NCBI RefSeq assembly: GCF_042850985.1
Contig: NZ_AP031415.1
Span: 496,001 to 560,000, forward strand
DNA: 64,000 nucleotides
Direction: 5' to 3'
Source of the DNA: Allocoprobacillus sp002160865
GTDB taxonomy: Bacteria; Bacillota_I; Bacilli_A; Erysipelotrichales; Coprobacillaceae
Shown: in pieces, positions 8,185 to 17,258 of the stretch
Layout of the letters: every line of letters begins with the position of its first letter
Position numbering within the stretch: position 1 is the stretch's first letter
Translations under genes and position numbers: made by a program
The notes under the pieces: model-generated
Seen by the model: the letters and a program-made list of their open reading frames with translations, nothing else
Told to the model about the DNA's origin: nothing
The model's database searches: none

Positions 8185-8946
8185 ATGAAACTCAATAGAA
8201 CATTATTAAGAGCGATAGATATATTAGAATTATTATCTAAAAATAAAGATGGTTATACTTTAGCTCAAATTGCCAATATTTTGGATTCTCCAAAATCAAG
8301 TATTTTTGATATTCTTAAAACTTTATTGTATAAAAACATGATTTTAGAAGATACCCAGACAGGCATAACAAAATATAAGATAGGCCTACAATCCTTTTTG
8401 ATAGGAAGTAGTTTTATCAATGATATGGATATTGTCAGTGTTGCTAAAAATGATTTAATAGATTTAGCCAATAAGATGCATGCCACAACATTTATGGCTG
8501 TTTTAGATGATTTTAAAGTCACTTATATTTATAAATATGAGTCTGTACATAGTGTCATTACAACAGCGAATATAGGAACACGAAATCCTTTGCATAGTAC
8601 GGGTTTAGGAAAAGTTTTGTTAGCTTTTTCCGGTGAAGAAATGTTAAAAGATGCTTTGAAAACAATGACTTATGAACCGATTACACCTTATACAATTACT
8701 TCACCAGAAAAGTTCTTTGATGAATTAAAACAGGTCAGAATTAATGGATATGCAATTGATGATCGTGAAAATTCATTATATCAATATTGTGCTGCAGCAC
8801 CTTTAAGAAATCATGATGGTGAAGTGATTGCAGCTATCAGTTGTGTAGGGTTGTATGAAGAATTTACGGATTTAAGTGGATTAGGAAATATAGTGAAAGA
8901 AACAGCACGTACAATATCAAAAAGATTAGGATATAAGGAGGAGTAA
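8185..8946 (+). CDS. IclR family transcriptional regulator
   Basis: A 253-residue protein with the standard two-domain layout: winged helix-turn-helix at residues 5-65 (TLAQIANILDSPKSSIFDILKTL) and an IclR effector domain from about residue 80 to the end, including HSTGLGKVLLAF and the region RENSLYQYCAAAPL. IclR proteins such as KdgR commonly control sugar-acid catabolism, with 2-keto-3-deoxygluconate or related acids as ligand; here this is inference from the downstream genes. AAGGGGTGA precedes the ATG. It sits inside the operon it presumably controls. Confidence 0.92.
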   Translation: MKLNRTLLRAIDILELLSKNKDGYTLAQIANILDSPKSSIFDILKTLLYKNMILEDTQTGITKYKIGLQSFLIGSSFINDMDIVSVAKNDLIDLANKMHATTFMAVLDDFKVTYIYKYESVHSVITTANIGTRNPLHSTGLGKVLLAFSGEEMLKDALKTMTYEPITPYTITSPEKFFDELKQVRINGYAIDDRENSLYQYCAAAPLRNHDGEVIAAISCVGLYEEFTDLSGLGNIVKETARTISKRLGYKEE

Positions 8947-8949
8947 GAC

Positions 8950-9984
8950 ATGAAAATGACATTTCGCTGGTATGGCAATGATGATCCTGTGACTTTAGAT
9001 AAAATTAAACAAATTCCTAATGTAACAGGGGTTGTCAGTGCCATCTATGATATACCAGTTGGTGAAGTCTGGCCAGTAGAAAGAATCCAGCAGCTTGTTA
9101 GTGCAGTTCATCAAAAAGGATTAGAACTGGAAGTTATTGAAAGTGTGCCAGTGCATGAAGATATTAAATTAAAGCGTGGCGATTATCAAAGATATATTGA
9201 TAATTATAAACAAACAATAAGAAACTTATCACAATGTGGAATCAAATGTATTTGTTATAATTTTATGCCTGTGTTTGACTGGACACGTTCTTCTGTTAAT
9301 CATGAATTAGAAGATGGTTCAACAGCACTTGTTTATTATAAAAATGAAATTGATCAGTTAGACCCAACAAAATTAACTTTGCCAGGATGGGATGCTTCGT
9401 ATTCTCCAGATGAAGTCAGTGAACTCATTCAAGCTTATCAGCAATTAGGAGAAGAAGGATTATGGAAAAATTTAGAATATTTTATTCAAGAGATTATGCC
9501 CGTGGCGATAGCTTGTGATGTCAATATGGCTATTCATCCAGATGATCCACCTTGGTCTATATTTGGAATTCCACGCATTATCACATGTGAAAAGAATTTG
9601 GATCGTTTCTTAGCACTCTATGATGATACACATCATGGATTAACATTGTGTAGTGGATCACTAGGTTGTACAAAGAAGAATGATATTCCAGCTTTAATTA
9701 GAAAATATGGAAAAATGAAAAGAATTCATTTTGCTCATGTGAGAAATGTAAAGATTTTAGAAGATGGTTCATTTGAAGAAAGTGCCCACTATGCAAAATG
9801 TGGTTCATTGGATATGGTTGATATCATGAAAGCCTATCTGGAAACAGATTTTCAAGGTTATATTAGACCTGATCATGGACGTATGATTTGGGGAGAAAAG
9901 GGGAAACCAGGATATGGATTATATGATCGTGCATTAGGAGCAATGTATCTTGGTGGTATTATTGATGGATTGAAAGGAAAATAA
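8950..9984 (+). CDS. uxuA: Mannonate dehydratase
   Basis: The 344-residue TIM-barrel protein matches UxuA from its start (MTFRWYGNDDPVTLDKIKQI) through VTGVVSAIYDIPVGEVW, the metal-site segments AIHPDDPPWSIFGIPRI and HFAHVRNVK, and the C-terminal GYIRPDHGRMIWGE. UxuA dehydrates D-mannonate to 2-keto-3-deoxy-D-gluconate with Mn2+ or Fe2+ in the cytoplasm. The first 3 bases after the IclR stop are followed by the start behind AAGGAGG (8936-8942). No uronate isomerase or fructuronate reductase gene is nearby, so mannonate must come from elsewhere or be a direct substrate. Confidence 0.95.
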   Translation: MKMTFRWYGNDDPVTLDKIKQIPNVTGVVSAIYDIPVGEVWPVERIQQLVSAVHQKGLELEVIESVPVHEDIKLKRGDYQRYIDNYKQTIRNLSQCGIKCICYNFMPVFDWTRSSVNHELEDGSTALVYYKNEIDQLDPTKLTLPGWDASYSPDEVSELIQAYQQLGEEGLWKNLEYFIQEIMPVAIACDVNMAIHPDDPPWSIFGIPRIITCEKNLDRFLALYDDTHHGLTLCSGSLGCTKKNDIPALIRKYGKMKRIHFAHVRNVKILEDGSFEESAHYAKCGSLDMVDIMKAYLETDFQGYIRPDHGRMIWGEKGKPGYGLYDRALGAMYLGGIIDGLKGK

Positions 9985-9988
9985 GCTT

Positions 9989-11410
9989 ATGATGAAAAAA
10001 GTAAAATTACCTGATGATTTTTTCTTGGGTGCTGCGGCTAGTGCATGGCAAACGGAAGGCTGGACAGGTAAAAAAGATCATCAGGATTCATATATTGATT
10101 TATGGTATAAAGAAAATAAAAATGTCTGGCATAATGGTTATGGTCCAGCGATAGCGACTGATTATTATCATCGTTATAAAGAAGATATTTCTTATATGAA
10201 AGAAATAGGAATGAATTGTTATCGTACATCTTTAAACTGGTCACGTTTTTTAATAGACTATGAAAATGTGATTGTGGATGAAGATTATGCGCGTTATTAT
10301 GATCAAATGCTTGATGAAATGATAGCTCAAGGTATTGAACCTATGATTTGTTTAGAACATTATGAAATACCTGGAGAATTATTTAAGAAATATGATGGTT
10401 TTGCGAGCAAACATGTTGTTGATTTGTTTGTAGAATATGCAAAAAAAGCCTTTGAAAGATATGGACATAAAGTGAAATACTGGTTTGCATTTAATGAACC
10501 CGTTGTTGTGCAAACACGTATTCATCTTGATGCTTTACGTTATCCTTTTTATCAAGATAGTCAGGCTTGGATGCAATGGAATTATAATAAAGCTTTAGCG
10601 ACAAACATGGTTATGAAAGCCTATAAAGAAGGTGGTTATCAAGGAAAGTTTGGAACAATCATTAATGTAGAAACAGTTTATCCTAGAGGAAATAGTCCTC
10701 GTGACTTAGAAGCTGCAAATATGTATGATTTATTTTATAATCGTATTTTCTTAGACCCTGCAATTAAAGGACATTATGAAGAAGGTTTCTTTGATTTATT
10801 AAAAAAACATAATATTTTAATGGACTATACTCAAGAAGAATTGGATATTATGCAAAATAATACATTGGATTGGGTAGGAATTAATCTTTATCATCCAAAT
10901 CGCGTGAAAGGTCGTACAACAGCTATACATCCAGATGCACCTTTCCATCCCGATTTCTATTATGAAGATTTTAATATGCCTGGTAAAAAGATGAATCCTC
11001 ATCGTGGTTGGGAAATTTATCCAAAGATTATGTATGATATGGCTTTACGTATGAAAAATGAATATAATAATTTTGAATGGTTTGTGGCTGAAAGTGGTAT
11101 GGGTGTAGAAAATGAAAAACAATATAAAAAAGATGGAATGATTCAAGATGATTATCGTATAGAGTTTATCAAAATGCATTTAGATTGGCTTATTCGTGGT
11201 ATTGAAGAAGGTTCAAACTGTAAAGGTTATATGTTATGGGCTTTTACTGATAATGTTTCACCAATGAATGCATTTAAAAATAGATATGGATTAGTTGAAA
11301 TTGATTTAGAAGATCAACGTAATAGACATTTAAAGAAATCTGCTTATTTTTACAAAGATTTAATTCAAACAAGAGAGTTTGAAATTGATGATGATGAAGA
11401 TGTCAAATAA
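9989..11410 (+). CDS. Glycoside hydrolase family 1 enzyme (first copy)
   Basis: A 473-residue GH1 barrel. The acid/base Glu is in FNEP (about residue 170) and the nucleophile Glu in VAESGMG (about residue 368), where most GH1 enzymes have ENG. The N-terminal FFLGAAASAWQTEG and the C-terminal KNRYGLVEID are canonical. The usual SASTGEMSKRYG phosphate-binding segment is replaced by a segment ending NAFKNRYG, so it may hydrolyse an unphosphorylated or unusually modified beta-glycoside. ATG codons at 9989 and 9992 are both possible; AAAGGAAA at 9976-9983 fits the second slightly better. Lies between uxuA and the dehydratase gene. Confidence 0.9.
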   Translation: MMKKVKLPDDFFLGAAASAWQTEGWTGKKDHQDSYIDLWYKENKNVWHNGYGPAIATDYYHRYKEDISYMKEIGMNCYRTSLNWSRFLIDYENVIVDEDYARYYDQMLDEMIAQGIEPMICLEHYEIPGELFKKYDGFASKHVVDLFVEYAKKAFERYGHKVKYWFAFNEPVVVQTRIHLDALRYPFYQDSQAWMQWNYNKALATNMVMKAYKEGGYQGKFGTIINVETVYPRGNSPRDLEAANMYDLFYNRIFLDPAIKGHYEEGFFDLLKKHNILMDYTQEELDIMQNNTLDWVGINLYHPNRVKGRTTAIHPDAPFHPDFYYEDFNMPGKKMNPHRGWEIYPKIMYDMALRMKNEYNNFEWFVAESGMGVENEKQYKKDGMIQDDYRIEFIKMHLDWLIRGIEEGSNCKGYMLWAFTDNVSPMNAFKNRYGLVEIDLEDQRNRHLKKSAYFYKDLIQTREFEIDDDEDVK

Positions 11411-11437
11411 ATAATAATGAAAAGAGGGATGAACAAA

Positions 11438-13156
11438 ATGTTAAAGAGTCAAAAGCTAAGAGAAATGGCACCTGAGTTAGATCCTCTACGTTTAGGAACA
11501 GGTTGGAAATTAGAAGATTTATCAAAACCGCAAATTATCATTGAAAGTACATTTGGCGATAGTCATCCAGGTAGTGGTCATTTACTTGAACTTGTAGAAG
11601 AAGCCAGAAAAGGGATTGATGAAGCTGGTGGATATGGTGCCAGATATTTTACAACAGATATTTGTGATGGGGAGGCACAAGGACATGATGGGATTAATTA
11701 TTCATTAGCTTCACGTGATATGATTGCGAATATGATTGAAATTCATGCCAATGCAACACCTTTTGATGGAGGTGTCTTTATTGCCAGCTGTGATAAAGGT
11801 ATGCCAGCTCATTTAATGGGACTTGGACGTGTGAATATTCCATCTATTGTAGTGACAGGTGGTGTGATGGATGCTGGACCAGATTTATTGACACTCGAAC
11901 AAATTGGTATGTATTCTGCACAATATGAGCGTGGTGAAATATCAAAAGAAAAATTTGAATTTTATAAACATCATGCCTGTCCATCATGTGGCGCATGTTC
12001 ATTTATGGGAACAGCTTCAACAATGCAAATTATGGCAGAAGCTTTAGGATTGACATTGCCAGGAAGTGCCTTGCTTCCTGCCACAAGCAAAGATTTACGT
12101 GAATTTGCTTATCGTGCTGGAAAACAGGCTGTCTGGTTAGCTAAACATGATTTAAAACCAAGAGATATTGTGACGATGAAATCTTTTGAAAATGCGATTA
12201 TGGTTCATGCTGCCATTTCTGGTTCAACAAATTCATTATTACATTTACCAGCTATTGCTAAGGAATTTGGCATTGAAATTGACTCTGATACGTTTGATCG
12301 TTTACATCGAGGAGCTCATTATTTATTAGATATTCGACCAGCTGGACGTTGGCCGGCACAATTCTTCTATTATGCTGGTGGTGTACCAATGATTATGGAA
12401 CAAATTAAAAGCATGTTACATCTTGATGTGATGACAGTAACTGGAAAAACATTAGGAGAAAATTTAGAAGAACTCAAACAAACAGGATATTATGAAAAAT
12501 GCTTCAAGAATTTAGAAAAGTATGGTATTCAAAGAGAAGATGTCATTCGTTCTTTTGATAATGCATTTGGTACAGATGGAAGTATTGCGATATTGAGAGG
12601 AAACTTAGCGCCTGAAGGAGCTGTTGTGAAACATACTGTTGTGCCTAAAGAAATGTTTGAAGCGACTTTGATTGCTAGACCATTTGATTGTGAAGAAGAT
12701 GCTATTGCGGCTGTTTTATCACATAAGATTCAACCGGGTGATGCTGTCTTTATTCGTTATGAAGGCCCTCAAGGCAGTGGTATGCCAGAAATGTTTTATA
12801 CAACAGAAGCGATTGCTTCTGATGAAAAATTAGGCGCTTCTATTGCTTTGATTACTGATGGACGTTTTTCTGGTGCTTCTAAAGGACCTGCTATTGGACA
12901 TGTTTCTCCAGAGGCAGCTCAGGGAGGACCAATTGCTTTGGTTGAAGAAGGAGATTTAATTGAAATTAATATTCCTCAACGTATTTTAAGAATTTGTGGC
13001 ATTCATGGACAAAAGATGAGTGAAGAAGATATTCAAAAAGTATTAGAGGAAAGAAGAAAGCATTTAAAACCATTTGTTAGTAAATATCAAGATGGTGTAT
13101 TGAAAATCTTCTCTGAACATGCAGTTTCAGCTATGAAGGGTGGATATATGAAGTAA
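11438..13156 (+). CDS. IlvD/Edd family dehydratase, probable sugar-acid dehydratase
   Basis: A 572-residue protein of the dihydroxy-acid/6-phosphogluconate dehydratase family with Fe-S cysteines in ASCDKGMPAH and HACPSCGACSFMGTASTM, and GDAVFIRYEGPQGSGMPEM plus DGRFSGASKGPAIGHVSPEA in the C-terminal half. The context (UxuA, KDG kinase, KDPG aldolase; no branched-chain amino acid genes) argues for an aldonate dehydratase forming 2-keto-3-deoxy acids, for example from gluconate, rather than IlvD. The substrate is inference. GAGGG at 11424-11428 selects the ATG at 11438; an upstream in-frame ATG at 11417 precedes that site and has none of its own. Confidence 0.88.
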   Translation: MLKSQKLREMAPELDPLRLGTGWKLEDLSKPQIIIESTFGDSHPGSGHLLELVEEARKGIDEAGGYGARYFTTDICDGEAQGHDGINYSLASRDMIANMIEIHANATPFDGGVFIASCDKGMPAHLMGLGRVNIPSIVVTGGVMDAGPDLLTLEQIGMYSAQYERGEISKEKFEFYKHHACPSCGACSFMGTASTMQIMAEALGLTLPGSALLPATSKDLREFAYRAGKQAVWLAKHDLKPRDIVTMKSFENAIMVHAAISGSTNSLLHLPAIAKEFGIEIDSDTFDRLHRGAHYLLDIRPAGRWPAQFFYYAGGVPMIMEQIKSMLHLDVMTVTGKTLGENLEELKQTGYYEKCFKNLEKYGIQREDVIRSFDNAFGTDGSIAILRGNLAPEGAVVKHTVVPKEMFEATLIARPFDCEEDAIAAVLSHKIQPGDAVFIRYEGPQGSGMPEMFYTTEAIASDEKLGASIALITDGRFSGASKGPAIGHVSPEAAQGGPIALVEEGDLIEINIPQRILRICGIHGQKMSEEDIQKVLEERRKHLKPFVSKYQDGVLKIFSEHAVSAMKGGYMK

Positions 13157-13446
13157 TGGCAACTAAGAAAGTAAAGAAGGATAAAATGGATGGTTTGACA
13201 GAACGTCAAAAAAATATTATTCGTTTACGTCAAAAACTCAATGCACCTGATCCAGATGCTGTGCATGTATTTACACCTTATAAAATATTGACTTATGTTT
13301 TTGTGATTCTTTTTCCACCCTATGCTTTATATCGCATCTGGAAAAAGAATTCACCATTCAATAAACAGGAAAAATGGGTACAGACAATGGTTTGTGTGAT
13401 TTATATGTTTGTTGTGATTGTTAATTTATGGGAGGTATATGGTTGA
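13156..13446 (+). CDS. Small two-segment membrane protein inside the sugar-acid operon
   Basis: A 96-residue protein I do not recognise. A basic N-terminal half (KKVKKDKMDGLTERQKNII) precedes two hydrophobic segments at about residues 47-62 and 78-93, with a short KKNSPFNKQEKW loop. The start overlaps the dehydratase stop (TAATG) and its stop overlaps the aldolase start by one base, so it is firmly part of the operon. It may assist the transporter or tether enzymes to the membrane; no function can be claimed. Confidence 0.75.
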   Translation: MATKKVKKDKMDGLTERQKNIIRLRQKLNAPDPDAVHVFTPYKILTYVFVILFPPYALYRIWKKNSPFNKQEKWVQTMVCVIYMFVVIVNLWEVYG

Positions 13447-14087
13447 TGAAAAAGTCAGAAGTATTAATGAAGTTAAGACAATGTGGGGCAGTTGCAGTCA
13501 TTCGTGGTGATAGCTATGATGAAGGGTTGAATATTTCTAAAGCTTGTATTCAAGGTGGTTTAAAAGCCATTGAAATGGCTTATACAAATAGTCATGCTTC
13601 ACAGATTATTCAAGATTTAAAAGAAATGTATAAAGATGATTTGGATGTTTTTGTAGGAGCTGGAACAGTTTTGGATGCTCCAACAGCTAGAAGTGCAATT
13701 CTTGCTGGAGCACAATATATTGTGTCACCATCATTTGATTATGATACAGCGATTTTATGTAATCGTTATGGTGTTCCTTATATTCCGGGTTGTATGACAA
13801 TCAAAGAAATAGTCACAGCTATGGAAGCAGGAAGTGAAATGATTAAACTATTTCCAGGTAGTGCCTTTGGTCCAGGTTATATTGGAGCTATTAAATCACC
13901 TTTACCTCAAACATCTATTATGGTTACTGGTGGTGTCAAATTGGATAATGTCCAACAATGGTTCAATGCTGGTGTTGATGCGATTGGAGTTGGAGGCGAA
14001 TTAAATAAACTCGGTGCTCAAGGGCAATTTGATGAAGTGACAAAAATAGCCGCTCAATATGTACAGGCAGTGAAAGAGGCTAGATAA
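13446..14087 (+). CDS. eda: KDPG aldolase (2-keto-3-deoxy-6-phosphogluconate aldolase)
   Basis: A 213-residue class I aldolase of the KDPG/KHG family, with VAVIRGDSYDEGL near the start, FVGAGTVLDAPTA, and the Schiff-base Lys in MIKLFPGSAFGPGYI at about residue 134. It splits KDPG into pyruvate and glyceraldehyde-3-phosphate. GGAGG at 13431-13435 gives ten bases to the ATG at 13446; the ATG at 13428 overlaps that site and is unlikely. Directly follows the 96-residue membrane protein with a one-base overlap and precedes KDG kinase. Confidence 0.94.
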   Translation: MKKSEVLMKLRQCGAVAVIRGDSYDEGLNISKACIQGGLKAIEMAYTNSHASQIIQDLKEMYKDDLDVFVGAGTVLDAPTARSAILAGAQYIVSPSFDYDTAILCNRYGVPYIPGCMTIKEIVTAMEAGSEMIKLFPGSAFGPGYIGAIKSPLPQTSIMVTGGVKLDNVQQWFNAGVDAIGVGGELNKLGAQGQFDEVTKIAAQYVQAVKEAR

Positions 14088-14088
14088 T

Positions 14089-15087
14089 ATGAATGTTTTA
14101 TGTATGGGAGAAACCTTATTAAGGTATTCTACAAAAAAGGGACATCGTTTTTCAGAACTTGATTTTCAAGTCCATGTCGGGGGTAGTGAAACCAATATTG
14201 CAGTTAATTTAGCTCAATATGGTTTTCATACATCTTTATTGACCAAACTTCCTCGTCATGCTTTGGGGGAAGCTGTGATTTCTTTCTTAAAGAGTTTTGG
14301 TGTAGATACATCAAAGATTTTAAGAAATGATATGCGTATAGGAAGTTATTTTTTAGAAAATGGCAGTGGGAACCGTGCCAGTCAAGTGATTTATGATCGC
14401 TGTTATAGTGCGATGACATCTTTAACGTCAGGTGACATTGATTTGAAACAATTATTTCAAAATGTTGATGTTTTTGTTGTTTCTGGGATTACGGTTGCTT
14501 TAAATCAGACAATTCAAGATATTGTGGTGGAAATGGTCAAATATTGCCGAGGAAATAATATTCTTGTTGTTTATGATAGTAATTATCGTGCGAAACTTTG
14601 GAGTGTAGAAGCAGCAGGACAAGCATTGAAACGTATACTTCCTTATGTTGATATTTTATCAGCGGGTTATCTGGATGCTCAAAATTTACTAGGTATTTTA
14701 AGTCAGGCTGATACATTTGAACAGCGATTAGAAGATGTTTATGGACAAATAAAAGCATTGTATCCTCAATTACAATACATTGTGTCTACAAAACGTGATA
14801 TTTTATCAACGAGTGTTAATGAATTAACAGGTTATTTATATGATGGAACATTACATATATCTAAGACTTATCATATTGATGATATTGTTGATCGTGTTGG
14901 TGGGGGAGATGCGTTTATTTCAGGCGTTTTATATGGTTTATTGCAACATAAAGATTTGATGTATAGTCTGGAATTTGGATGTTGTGCATCGGTTTTAAAG
15001 CATACAATATATGGTGATGTGAATCGCTTTACAATATCTGAAATTGAAGATTTTATGTCTTGTGGAACTTCAAAGATTAATAGATAG
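14089..15087 (+). CDS. kdgK: 2-keto-3-deoxygluconate kinase, PfkB family
   Basis: A 332-residue ribokinase-fold protein with HVGGSETNIAVNLAQYG near residue 29 and the PfkB ATP/anion-hole motif DRVGGGDAFISGVLYG near residue 265. With KDPG aldolase one base upstream, the substrate is almost certainly 2-keto-3-deoxygluconate, giving KDPG. The kinase and aldolase together complete the route from UxuA and the IlvD/Edd-type dehydratase to central metabolism. GAGG at 14077-14080 precedes the start. Confidence 0.9.
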   Translation: MNVLCMGETLLRYSTKKGHRFSELDFQVHVGGSETNIAVNLAQYGFHTSLLTKLPRHALGEAVISFLKSFGVDTSKILRNDMRIGSYFLENGSGNRASQVIYDRCYSAMTSLTSGDIDLKQLFQNVDVFVVSGITVALNQTIQDIVVEMVKYCRGNNILVVYDSNYRAKLWSVEAAGQALKRILPYVDILSAGYLDAQNLLGILSQADTFEQRLEDVYGQIKALYPQLQYIVSTKRDILSTSVNELTGYLYDGTLHISKTYHIDDIVDRVGGGDAFISGVLYGLLQHKDLMYSLEFGCCASVLKHTIYGDVNRFTISEIEDFMSCGTSKINR

Positions 15088-15098
15088 GAGGATGAAGA

Positions 15099-16517
15099 AT
15101 GAGTTTTCCAAAAGATTTTTTATGGGGTGGTGCGATTGCTGCGAATCAGGCAGAAGGTGCTTATCTTGAAGATGGTAAAGGTTTAACAACAGTAGATATG
15201 ATTCCTCATGGTGAAAAAAGAATGTATGTGAAATTAGGAGATATGTATCCTGTTGAATTTATAGAGGGAGAAAATTATCCGAGTCATGAGGCTATTGATT
15301 TTTATCATCATTATAAAGAAGATATTGCTATGTTTGCCAAGATGGGATTTAAATGTTTTAGAACATCAATTTCATGGGCAAGAATCTATCCTGATGGTGA
15401 AGGGAAAGTTAATGAAGCGGGAATTGCTTTTTATAAAAGTATGTTTGAAGAATGTCGTAAATATGGCATTGAACCTTTGGTCACACTATGTCATTTTGAT
15501 GTGCCAATGGCATTAGTCAATAAATATGGATCTTTTAGAAGTCGTCATATGATTGATTGCTTTACACAATATGCACGTACATGTTTTGAAGCGTTTGATG
15601 GTTTAGTTAAATACTGGTTGACATTTAATGAAATCAATATTTTATTACATTCTCCTTTCTCTGGAGCAGGGATTGCATTTCAACCGGGAGAAAATCGTGA
15701 ACAGGTTAAATATCAGGCTGCTCATCATGAACTTGTAGCGAGTGCTCTGGCAACAAAGATTGCTCACGAAGTCAATCCAGAAAATAAAGTGGGATGTATG
15801 TTAGCAGGTGGTCAATTCTATCCATATAGCTGTAATCCGGAAGATGTCTGGTTGGCTATGAATAAAGATCGTGAAAATCTTATGTTTATTGATGTTCAGG
15901 CAAGAGGTTATTATCCTAGCTATTCAAAGCGTGTTTTTAAGGAAAAGGGTATTGTTTTGGATATTCAAGAAGGAGATTTAGATATTTTAAAACAATATCC
16001 TGTGGATTTTGTATCATTTAGTTATTATCAATCAAGATGTGCCAGCAGTGATCCTTCATTAACGGCGACTGATGGAAATGTTGTGAAATCCGTTAAAAAT
16101 CCTTATTTAAAAACAAGTGACTGGGGATGGCAAATTGATCCTTTAGGTTTACGTATTACTTTAAATGCTTTATACGATCGTTATCAAAAACCATTGTTTA
16201 TTGTAGAAAATGGTTTAGGTGCTAAAGATGTTATTGAAGAAGATGGAACAATTCAAGATGATTATCGTATTGATTATTTAAGAGAACATATTAAAGCTAT
16301 GAGTGATGCGATTGATGATGGTGTTGATTTAATAGGTTACACAACTTGGGGATGTATTGATCTTGTTTCAGCAAGTACAGGTGAAATGAGTAAACGTTAT
16401 GGATTTATTTATGTAGATAAAGATGATGAAGGTCATGGGACATTAAAACGTATGAAAAAGAAATCTTTTGATTGGTATAAGAAAGTCATTGCAACAAATG
16501 GTGAAGATTTAGATTAA
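15099..16517 (+). CDS. Glycoside hydrolase family 1, 6-phospho-beta-glucosidase type
   Basis: A 472-residue GH1 protein with the acid/base Glu in TFNEINILLHSPFSGAG (about residue 178) and the nucleophile in IVENGLGA (about residue 370). The C-terminal SASTGEMSKRYGFIYVD carries the Ser-Lys-Tyr set that binds the 6-phosphate in phospho-beta-glucosidases, matching import through the operon's PTS EIIC. It would release glucose-6-phosphate and an aglycone. AGGAGG at 15087-15092 precedes the ATG. Last gene of the operon, closed by the terminator at 16531. Confidence 0.94.
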   Translation: MSFPKDFLWGGAIAANQAEGAYLEDGKGLTTVDMIPHGEKRMYVKLGDMYPVEFIEGENYPSHEAIDFYHHYKEDIAMFAKMGFKCFRTSISWARIYPDGEGKVNEAGIAFYKSMFEECRKYGIEPLVTLCHFDVPMALVNKYGSFRSRHMIDCFTQYARTCFEAFDGLVKYWLTFNEINILLHSPFSGAGIAFQPGENREQVKYQAAHHELVASALATKIAHEVNPENKVGCMLAGGQFYPYSCNPEDVWLAMNKDRENLMFIDVQARGYYPSYSKRVFKEKGIVLDIQEGDLDILKQYPVDFVSFSYYQSRCASSDPSLTATDGNVVKSVKNPYLKTSDWGWQIDPLGLRITLNALYDRYQKPLFIVENGLGAKDVIEEDGTIQDDYRIDYLREHIKAMSDAIDDGVDLIGYTTWGCIDLVSASTGEMSKRYGFIYVDKDDEGHGTLKRMKKKSFDWYKKVIATNGEDLD

Positions 16518-16530
16518 GTTATATGGAACG

Positions 16531-16557
16531 AGTCAACAGAAATGTTGGCTTTTTTTA
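16531..16557 (+). terminator. Terminator of the sugar-acid operon
   Basis: AGTCAACA (16531-16538) and TGTTGGCT (16543-16550) form an 8-bp stem with one G-U pair, loop GAAA, followed by TTTTTT. Confidence 0.85.
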
Positions 16558-16602
16558 TTTTCGTATGCAAAAGTGGTGTCTATTTTGATATATATTAAGC
16601 AG

Positions 16603-16631
16603 TTGGTTTTTATCATTAATTTGTGTATAAT
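16603..16631 (+). promoter_or_regulatory. Promoter of the IIB-like protein gene
   Basis: TTGGTT (16603-16608), 17 bp, TATAAT (16626-16631), then GAGGTGAGGGG just before the start codon at 16653. Confidence 0.7.
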
Positions 16632-16652
16632 AAAATAGTGAGGTGAGGGGAT

Positions 16653-17258
16653 ATGGAAACTTTTTATAAACAGGAAGACTTAGAAGTTTTTAGAAAGTGG
16701 GTTTATTATCAAGTTGTTTCTGATCCTCGTTTGACTTTAGAAAAATATGATTCAAGAACATATAAAATATATTATAAAAAAAGAATTGCTAGATTTGTTA
16801 TTTGGCCGATTGGTATTGTAGAAGAAGCTATTACTGAAGGAGAAGAACTACTTTTTTATTTACATTATCAGTTTTATAATTTCCATTATGCAACTAATCT
16901 CTTTCATCGTATGATGGATAAACTCATGGAAGATGATCAACAGAGTTATCATATTTTATTATGTTGTAGTGGTGGAATGACAACAGGGTATTTTGCTCAA
17001 AAATTAAATAAGTATTGTCAATTGAATCATTTACCATATCACATTGATGCAACAGCCATTTATGAATTAGAAAATGTATATCAAAAATATGATTTCATTT
17101 TTATTGCACCACAATTAAGATATAAACAACATGAATTGTCTATGGAATTAAAACCTGTTCCAGTTTATAATGTTGCTCCAAGTTTGTTTGCAACTTATGA
17201 TTGTCAAGCAATGATTGAAGAAATTGAAAAGAATATAGAGGATGGAAAGAATGAGTGA
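16653..17258 (+). CDS. Protein with C-terminal PTS IIB-like domain, unknown N-terminal domain
   Basis: A 201-residue protein. Residues from about 103 on resemble lactose/cellobiose-type PTS IIB: ILLCCSGGMTTGYFAQKLN corresponds to the phosphocysteine loop, and YQKYDFIFIAPQLRYK to the later beta-alpha units. Residues 1-95 are a predicted alpha/beta domain I do not recognise (IWPIGIVEEAITEGEELLFYLH). The protein encoded at 33153-33785 has the same two-part layout and shared positions in both halves, so they are paralogues. It follows the PTS-containing operon that lacks a IIB gene and could be its phosphoryl donor or a sensor; unproven. Overlaps the acetyltransferase gene. Confidence 0.75.
   Translation: METFYKQEDLEVFRKWVYYQVVSDPRLTLEKYDSRTYKIYYKKRIARFVIWPIGIVEEAITEGEELLFYLHYQFYNFHYATNLFHRMMDKLMEDDQQSYHILLCCSGGMTTGYFAQKLNKYCQLNHLPYHIDATAIYELENVYQKYDFIFIAPQLRYKQHELSMELKPVPVYNVAPSLFATYDCQAMIEEIEKNIEDGKNE

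Noticed and set aside
11417..11440. ATG at 11417 as start of the IlvD/Edd dehydratase
   Set aside because: The only good ribosome-binding site, GAGGG at 11424-11428, lies downstream of it and nine bases before the ATG at 11438.
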